This document shows positions 57,765 to 64,000 of a DNA stretch of 64,000 nucleotides, piece after piece (the stretch's first letter is position 1; every line of letters starts with the position of its first letter). Under the pieces are notes generated by a model. That model ran no database searches. It worked only from the letters and a program-made list of their open reading frames with translations, and had not been told where the DNA came from. The stretch is from Anaeramoeba flamelloides (lineage: Eukaryota; Metamonada; Anaeramoebidae). Made by a program: the position numbers and the translations under genes. The stretch lies in contig JANTQA010000051.1 of NCBI GenBank assembly GCA_027625915.1, positions 1,302,501 to 1,366,500 of the forward strand, given 5' to 3'.

Positions 57765-59401
57765 TTGATGAAAAATATTATTTTATATGAATTTGAAAAA
57801 TGGGAATTAAAGAACGTAAAATTAATTCAAATAAAATATTGGATAAAAAAATCATTTAATTATTCATTTATTTCTTTATATGGGGACTATAATTTATACA
57901 ATACAAATCTACAATTTTCAAAATTATATATCTTAATTCTTAAATTAATAAATAAAAAAAAGAAATTCCAAAACTTAAAAGAATTAAATTTTAATTTTAA
58001 ATTTGAATTTAACAAAAACTCATATAATAATAATACTGTTACTCATTTTTCATTTATGGATAAATGCCAAATAATTAAAAAAATACAAAATGTCCCAAAA
58101 GATAATAAGTTAATTTTTTGCCAAAAAAATATTTCAACTTTGGAAATATTTAATTATTTAAAAAATAGACCAGTAATACGATATCAAAGACAAGGAGACA
58201 ACTTAATAGAAATTTGGGACTTAAAAGATAGAATTAATTTTTTCAAGAAAAAACTTTCAAGAAAAATTCATTTATTACCCAGGAATTTATATATTTATCA
58301 CTATTCAAAAAATGAAAAAAAATTATTATTAAAAGGAAAAAAGAGAGAATATAACAATAAATTTATTAATATAAAAATTTTATCATTTAATGTCAGAGGA
58401 TTAAATGATAAAAATAAAATTTCGATTTTAGAATCTTTTCTATTAAAATTAAACATTGATATATGTTTAATACAAGAATCAAAAAATAATAAAAAAGCCA
58501 CGTTTCATGAATTATTTTTCAATAAATAAAAAAATCATATGGTAATAAAAATTCTAATAAAGGAGGATTATTGATTATAATAAAAAATATTTTTAAAGAT
58601 TTCACAAGAGAAATATTGATTCCAGATCTTGATATCATGGGAATCCAATTCACTGATTTTATAATTATTAATGTATATAAGAGACACGATCGAAATAACG
58701 AAATAAATAAAAAAATTATCAATCTTTTACAAAAATATCAAAATCATAAAACAATCATTGGAGGCGATTTTAATTTGATTAAAAATCAAATAAATTATTT
58801 TTCAAAATTCAAGTTCAAAATTATTTTCAATTCGAAACCAACCAGAAATAATAATAATTTAGATTATTTTATTACAAATTTCAATAATTTAAAATATCAA
58901 AAATCAAAAACAATAAAAAATAAAATTAGTGACCACAATGCAATTTTGAACAAATTTAATATTAATAAAAAATGGGAAGTTAAAGATATTTTTAGAATTA
59001 AAGATATCCCAAATTTTCATCTTGATTTTATTAATTTTTTTCAATCTAATAATTATCAATTAAATGAAAAACAATTCAAAATTTTCAAAAAAAAATTTAA
59101 AAAGAAAGAAAGAATTATTTTAAATATACCAAAAAAAGATTTAAAATTGTATAACTTAATTAATAGAGTATTTGAAAATAATGAATTAATTAAAGAAATA
59201 AAAAATAGGAACTCAAAAATGTATTTTAAATTAATTAATCAAATCAATATAGAATTTGAAGAAAATCAAAATTTTTGGAAAAAAATTAATAGATTAAGAG
59301 AAACTTCAAGTAAAATGATTCTAAATAATGAAAATATGGAAAAAGCTTATTTTGAATTTCTTGAGTCTATTAGTAAAAAAACCAAAAATATATATAATTA
59401 A
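57765..59401 (+). pseudogene. LINE APE-type endonuclease
   Basis: The frame 57765-58529 contains ILSFNVRGLNDKNKISILES and DICLIQES, the first APE motifs (Asn and the metal-binding Glu). After a frame change near 58520 the frame 58571-59401 supplies IIGGDFNLI (Asp/Asn) and ISDHNAI (the terminal SDH). The enzyme nicks target DNA to prime reverse transcription. The upstream part of the 57765 frame is lineage-specific sequence of unknown role. Confidence 0.8.
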
Positions 59402-61240
59402 TTTTATCAAAAATTTTAAATTAGACAAAAATAATATTTTAAATATTAAAGTAGAGGAAATATTTTCAACTAAAAAAATTAAAGAAATAATGAAATATCA
59501 AAAAAATAAATCAGTAAAAGAATTTGATAAAATATTCCAATATAAATCAATAAAAAATCAAAACAGTGATTTTTATTTAAATTACGAAAGTTTTATAAAA
59601 ACAATTCAAAAAATATTTCTAAATTGGATTAATGATATTTCTCAAAAAAATATCCATTTTATTAAAAAAAGAAATTTATTATTTATTCATAAATCTGGAG
59701 ATGAAGGAGTTCCACTTAATTATCGACCAATATCAATTAATCAAACGCTCCCAAGATTTTTTCTTAAATTATTATATGCGGGAATCCAAGACTCTTGGGA
59801 TTTAGTTTCAAAAAACCAATTTGGTTTTAAAAAAAAATTAGATACAAGAATTGCAGTTCTAAATCTATTCAATGAATTTAATAAAATAAAAAACAAATTT
59901 AAAAAAGATAACATTTATATTGTTACAATAGATATACAAAAAATGCTTTGATTCTATCCATCACTCACTTATTTATTACTCACTAAAAAAATTTATAAAA
60001 AATGAAATAGTAATAAATTTTTTACTTGCTTATTATTCAAAAGAGGGAATGGGAGTATATCAAGGAGATCCATTATCCCCTTTACTATTTGGATTTATTA
60101 CTCATTTTCTCTTAGATAAACTCAAACCATTAGCGATACATGTTCAAATGTTTGCAGATGATTTGATACTAATCATGAAAGGATCTCTGATAGAAATAAA
60201 TTATCAGATTGAAAAAAATATATAGAATTATTCGACATTTTGGTATGAATCCAAATGATGATAAAACGAAAAAAACTACCAATCCAAAAGAAATATTATA
60301 TCTTGGGATTTGGTTAGATAAAAAAACTCATTTAAAATTTAACCTTGATAAAGTTAAAACCAATTTTAAAAAAATAACTAATATTTTACAACAAAAGAAA
60401 TTTACTAATGGATTGAAAATTCATTTTTTTAAAGCGGTCTTACATAGTCAATTGTTATATGGATTAGAAATATTTGATTTGACAAAACAAGATTTCAATG
60501 ATATAGATTTGTGGATTAATAAAAAAGTAACAAAATTTTTATTAATAAATCCACACTCTCCTAGACTTATATATAAAACTGAAGCAAAAATAGATTCAGC
60601 AAGAATAACTATATATAAAAGAAGATTTAAACTAATTCAAAAATTAACCTTTTTGGGTTTTCATGAAATAGTAAAAAATCTCAAATTCAGAGAACAGAAA
60701 TTTGAAAATATTAACTGGCAATCAGACACCCTAAAAGAATTAGAATTTGAACTTGAGAAATATCGAATTAAACAACTGGAAAATAGTCCAAGTTGGAAAG
60801 TTCATAAATATTTAAAAATAATTTCTATTCAAAATAATATTAACAAACAACAAAGATACTTAAAATGGAAGGGCTCAACTTCAATCTTAAAACTCAGAAA
60901 TTTTACAAATTATTTAAATAGATATTCTTATGTTATGAACAAGGACAAATCAAAATACTGTAAATTATGCAAAAAATCAAAAAAAATAGATATCATTGAA
61001 GATTTGGATCATTTTCTCTGGAACTGCCCAGCCTATGAAAATAATCGTAAAATCTGGATATCTGAATTAAAAAAATTTAACATCTCTAATATATTAAAAA
61101 ATAATATTACTATTTTTGATATTATTAGAAAAAGAGATTCATTGTATTTATTAGCCTTAATAGGTAATAAATTTATTTTTGAGTCTTTAACAAAATTCCT
61201 AAATCATAATTTAGGAATTCGGGCAAATAAGAGGAATTAA
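59328..61240 (+). pseudogene. LINE reverse transcriptase and C-terminal zinc knuckle
   Basis: 59328-59951 holds the finger/palm motifs LLFIHKSGDEG, NYRPISINQ and FGFKKKLDTR, ending IVTIDI at the first catalytic Asp region. A short unlisted frame from about 59944 to 60224 gives FDSIHHSLI, YQGDPLSPLLFG and FADDLILI, the catalytic box. 60209-61240 (343 codons) is the thumb and the C-terminus, with CKLCKKSKK...DHFLWNC, a C-x2-C-x13-H-x4-C motif. Two frame changes separate the parts. No RNase H domain was seen. Confidence 0.88.
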
Positions 61241-61286
61241 AAACTCCTCCGTTAAATAATAAAAAAAAAAAAAAAGTAACAATTTT

Positions 61287-61560
61287 TACATTATTTAAAT
61301 TTCAAAGATTAACTCAATAATCATCAACATAAAAACCCAAATATAGGTTATTTTTATTTCCTTTTCAACAAAGCTAATTGTAACTTCAATATATTACCAA
61401 TATTTCAGAAATAATTTGTCAAAAAATCTACTATTTACTTATTTAATTTTTGAAAGAAATTGAATTTTAAGTGATTAATATTCATTTCACCACAAATTTA
61501 AGAAACATATTTTGCAACTTAGTAATCTGAATATTGATAATTCAACCTTTAAATCTGTGA
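61287..61560 (+). repeat. Dispersed repeat R1, right half (after the LINE)
   Basis: Continues the R1 match from 55155, aligning to 36800-36965 and, in reverse, to 42420-42100 and 15020-14930. Confidence 0.6.
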
Positions 61561-62440
61561 AAAAGGCAGATTTTTTTTCTGAAAGTGTTGAGTTTTTGAA
61601 TATTTACAAAGATTATTTTTATTGATAAGATCAACAAATATTACTCCTCAACTAATTGATTTTATAGAGAAATTTAAACCATGTATCACTAATGTGATAT
61701 ACACATTAATAACAATCTACTTTGGTCTTCTACTTCTCCGTTCGTAGACTCCAATCCCTTAAAGACTCAAAAATGAGATTATTGAAAGTTAAGGTTCTTT
61801 TTCAATTTTCTAGTTGTTTTAATCAGTTGAAAAAAAAGAATTTTCTTGTTTAAATGCAAAGAAACCTTGTTCGTTTGGTTTGTTCTTGTAAGTGACTTTG
61901 AGATAAAATTTCGAGATGAGAAATTTTTTGTATTTGATAAGGACGAATGTAGGTATTTGAATTATAAATGGGGCAAAATTTAAACTTCAGTTTCCCATAT
62001 TTTGCTTCACCAAATTGAGTTCTCAAAGAGGTAGTTTGTAATTAGTGTATTTGATTGAAAAAAGTAAAGGAAATTGAAAATGCAGTGGAAATTTTTCCCA
62101 TTTAAAATTCAAATATCAGGATTTCAAAATTTCATGATCTTCATACTTTGTACATGATTTTCGATAAAAAGAATGAAAAAAACATTATAAAGATCAAAAT
62201 GATACTACACCATACCTTTGTAATAAGGTAACTTTTTTGATACAGTTTAAAAATAAACAAACATTTGTTTGATCGAATAAAAAAAACTGTTTGACAAAAA
62301 AGAGAAAAATAAAAAGTCAAACGAAAATGGTTATTGTTTTCAAGATAAGTTACAATTGAAACAAGTATTTGATAAGAAGAAATGGGAACCATTTTTCTCA
62401 TTTTTTCTCAAAGCCATTTTCAAAAAAAAACGATTTGCTT
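61561..62440. other. Intergenic region upstream of the BROX-like gene
   Basis: Must hold the promoter of the next gene. No element recognised. The frame of the next gene stays open for 24 codons before 62441 without an ATG, so an upstream exon is possible. Confidence 0.4.
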
Positions 62441-63538
62441 ATGTTTTTTCAATTTCGAATCCCAAAAACAAAAGAAACAAATTTTTCCAAATGCTTTAAA
62501 ACGGAAAAAGACACAATGACCAAACTGAGATCGATGAACAAAATAAGATCTGATCTCACAAGGACTGATAAGATGCAAGCTGGAGAACTTATTGAGTCGA
62601 TTGGGTTGTATTTGCCATATCTGAATTCTTTAATTAACAATTGCAGCAAGAGTCTTCCGAAAAAGAAGATCAAAAAATACCCTGCTATGCACTGGACGAG
62701 TTCTATTCATCACAAAAATGGGTATTTCACATTTTGGGCGAGAGAGGAAAACCTTCTTTCTGGCTTGCTGTTAGAGAGGATCTTTACGCTGTGTGTTCTC
62801 GGTTTCACATATTTGAACCGAATCCATTACTTGGCAAATGAATGCGAGGACTATTCAACGATCGAGCAGACAGTGCACACAAATGCACAAGCCGCGTACC
62901 AAATCTTTTTGCTTGTGAGTGCAGAACTGGAAACGGTTACGTGGAAGCCCACAACGTACCCACACGAGATGTCCAAGAACTATATTTCTGCTGTCCTGGA
63001 TTATTGTCATCTCGTCTCCCAAGAAATTTACATTTATTCCCCATCAAACACAAGCACGGAGGTCAACAACAGACCGCACATTGCCAAAATCGCCGTGGGT
63101 TGTAAGGAATTGTATCGATCAGCAATTAAGCATCTTGAAACTAAGCGCACGGAAAAAGAGGACATCAACCCAAATTTTTTGCATTTCCTCGCTACCAAAG
63201 AAAAAATCGTGCAGGCATATTCGCTTCGCCTTTTGGCTGTTGAGCAATACAAAAACTCTGCAATTGGGGCAGCTATAGGAATCTTGATCGAGGGAGACAA
63301 GCATTTAAATGATCTACAGCCTCCCCTTTATGGGGATTATGGTAAGGCAATGAAAGTTTATATCCCTCAAGTTAAAACAGATTTTGAAAAGCTACTCAAA
63401 TCGTGGGAAAATGAAAATGAGACTATTTACTTTGAGAAGATTACTGCTTATTATCCAGATAAAAATCCTTTAGAAGCAATCAAAATACATGTCCCAATTG
63501 AATACCCTTTACCAGAAGCATTAGATTTTAAACTATAA
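62441..63538 (+). CDS. BROX-like Bro1-domain protein
   Basis: 365 residues from the first ATG, MFFQFRIPKTKETNF. The Bro1 domain fills nearly the whole length, as in human BROX (411 residues): an N-terminal helical part around RSDLTRTDKMQAGELIESIG, the strand-helix region with FTFWAREENLL, the helical-repeat core with NAQAAYQIFLLVSAE, and the closing signature NETIYFEKI followed by PIEYPLPEALDF (compare GFIYFQKIP and PIPFEFPP in BROX). Bro1 domains bind the C-terminal helix of ESCRT-III CHMP4/Snf7 proteins on endosomal or nuclear membranes. BROX ends in a CAAX box; this protein ends LDFKL, so lipid anchoring is not expected. Coding DNA is clearly richer in GC than the flanks. A later Met (MTKLRSMNK) is an alternative start. 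Confidence 0.85.
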   Translation: MFFQFRIPKTKETNFSKCFKTEKDTMTKLRSMNKIRSDLTRTDKMQAGELIESIGLYLPYLNSLINNCSKSLPKKKIKKYPAMHWTSSIHHKNGYFTFWAREENLLSGLLLERIFTLCVLGFTYLNRIHYLANECEDYSTIEQTVHTNAQAAYQIFLLVSAELETVTWKPTTYPHEMSKNYISAVLDYCHLVSQEIYIYSPSNTSTEVNNRPHIAKIAVGCKELYRSAIKHLETKRTEKEDINPNFLHFLATKEKIVQAYSLRLLAVEQYKNSAIGAAIGILIEGDKHLNDLQPPLYGDYGKAMKVYIPQVKTDFEKLLKSWENENETIYFEKITAYYPDKNPLEAIKIHVPIEYPLPEALDFKL

Positions 63539-64000
63539 TTGATTCCTTTTTTTTTTTTTTCTGAGTTTTTTTTTGTTTCAATTGGTTTACTGTTTTTCAC
63601 ATTCAATTGAGTGTGACACAAGGTTTTAAAAAAAAAATTTGAGAAAATTGTTCATGGGTCATTCATTTATTTACTATTAAATGTTTTTAATTGATAACTT
63701 AATAAAATGCATCGATAATACTTGAATGTTTTATTATACAATAAAAATTTATTATGTTTTTTTCTTTTTATTTAACCTTTCTTTTTTTTCTTTTTTTTTT
63801 TTTTTGTTTTACAGTTCGAGTAGAAAAGCTTTTTGAATTTTGACAAATAAAAAAAAATTGAATATTACCTTTTGAATAATTTTTACACTCTTTTTTTTTT
63901 CAAAAATATCTATTCAAAACGAACAAAAATCGTCTACTATTAAACGACAATTAATTTTTTATGATGATATTTAGGCAATTATCGCTTTTTTTAGACAATT
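63539..64000. other. 3' flank of the BROX-like gene
   Basis: T-rich tracts after the stop codon; nothing else recognised to the end of the window. Confidence 0.4.

Larger units (their letters stand above)
55171..61271 (+). mobile_element. Non-LTR retrotransposon (LINE), ~6.1 kb, near full length, frameshifted
   Basis: Order of parts: 5' leader with a T-run; ORF1 with RRM-like domains; a linker with a Cys-His motif; an APE-type endonuclease; a reverse transcriptase with YQGDPLSPLLF and MFADDLILI; a C-terminal CCHC-like motif (CKLC...H...C); a short 3' end and poly(A). It is bounded by the duplication AAAAGTAACAATTTT at 55156-55170 and 61272-61286. Reading needs several frame changes, mostly in A-runs, so it is dead or carries assembly errors in homopolymers. 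The catalytic motifs are intact, which speaks for a fairly recent insertion. Confidence 0.92.

Noticed and set aside
62369-62440. Extended N-terminus for the BROX-like protein starting at a TTG.
   Set aside because: TTG is not a normal eukaryotic nuclear start codon, and the extension has no Bro1 homology; the first ATG is at 62441.

Overview
The window is nuclear DNA from a very AT-rich, intron-bearing unicellular eukaryote that most likely lives anaerobically. The eukaryotic signs are spliceosomal GT-AG introns in six genes, cytosolic ribosomal proteins eL32 and eL21, a MAPKKK, a Rho GTPase, a RING-H2 ligase and a BROX-type Bro1 protein. The anaerobic sign is an [FeFe]-hydrogenase with a C-terminal flavodoxin domain. 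The standard genetic code fits every gene. Asn/Lys-rich tails, Rho signalling and hydrogenase-flavodoxin fusions recall anaerobic amoeboid lineages such as Anaeramoeba or breviates, but this placement is inference and no taxon is proven here.

Layout. 185-11052 (minus): one five-exon gene predicted to encode about 1161 residues, namely a WD40 propeller (8 repeat-like units), a NuoG-like [2Fe-2S] domain, two [4Fe-4S] clusters, a complete H-cluster domain and a flavodoxin. It carries two giant introns (4.1 and 2.9 kb) containing transposon-like repeats. This fusion is the main discovery of the window. 11053-16108: repeat-dominated intergenic DNA. 16109-16686 (minus): eL32. 17682-23305 (plus): a five-exon NPK1/ANP-like MAPKKK with a predicted N-myristoylated start and a long Asn/Lys-rich tail. 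23306-27070: repeats and a decayed coding scrap. 27071-28093 (plus): an unknown membrane protein with an internal 56-residue duplication. 28094-33423: nested repeats, hairpin arrays and a TTAA-flanked transposon. 33424-34037 (minus): eL21. 34038-37614: intergenic, with a relic resembling the PP2A scaffold subunit. 37615-38835 (plus): RING-H2 protein. 38836-45947: 7 kb of repeats. 45948-46926 (plus): atypical Rho GTPase. 46927-49838: repeats. 49839-51554 (minus): orphan helical protein. 51555-55170: repeats. 55171-61271 (plus): a frameshifted LINE of about 6.1 kb with a target-site duplication. 62441-63538 (plus): BROX-like Bro1 protein.

Genes occupy a minority of the window, and most of the rest can be read as layered, decayed non-autonomous DNA transposons. 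At least seven families recur: palindromic TA-flanked MITEs, TATTTCC-ended elements, TTAA-flanked elements, GGACACA-ended elements, foldback elements, a ~590-bp A-tailed element, and a ~1.2-kb dispersed repeat (R1) into which the LINE and at least one MITE have inserted. Paralogous empty sites inside the window date several insertions relative to one another. No operon-like coupling links the genes; neighbours look functionally unrelated. No tRNA, rRNA or CRISPR was recognised.
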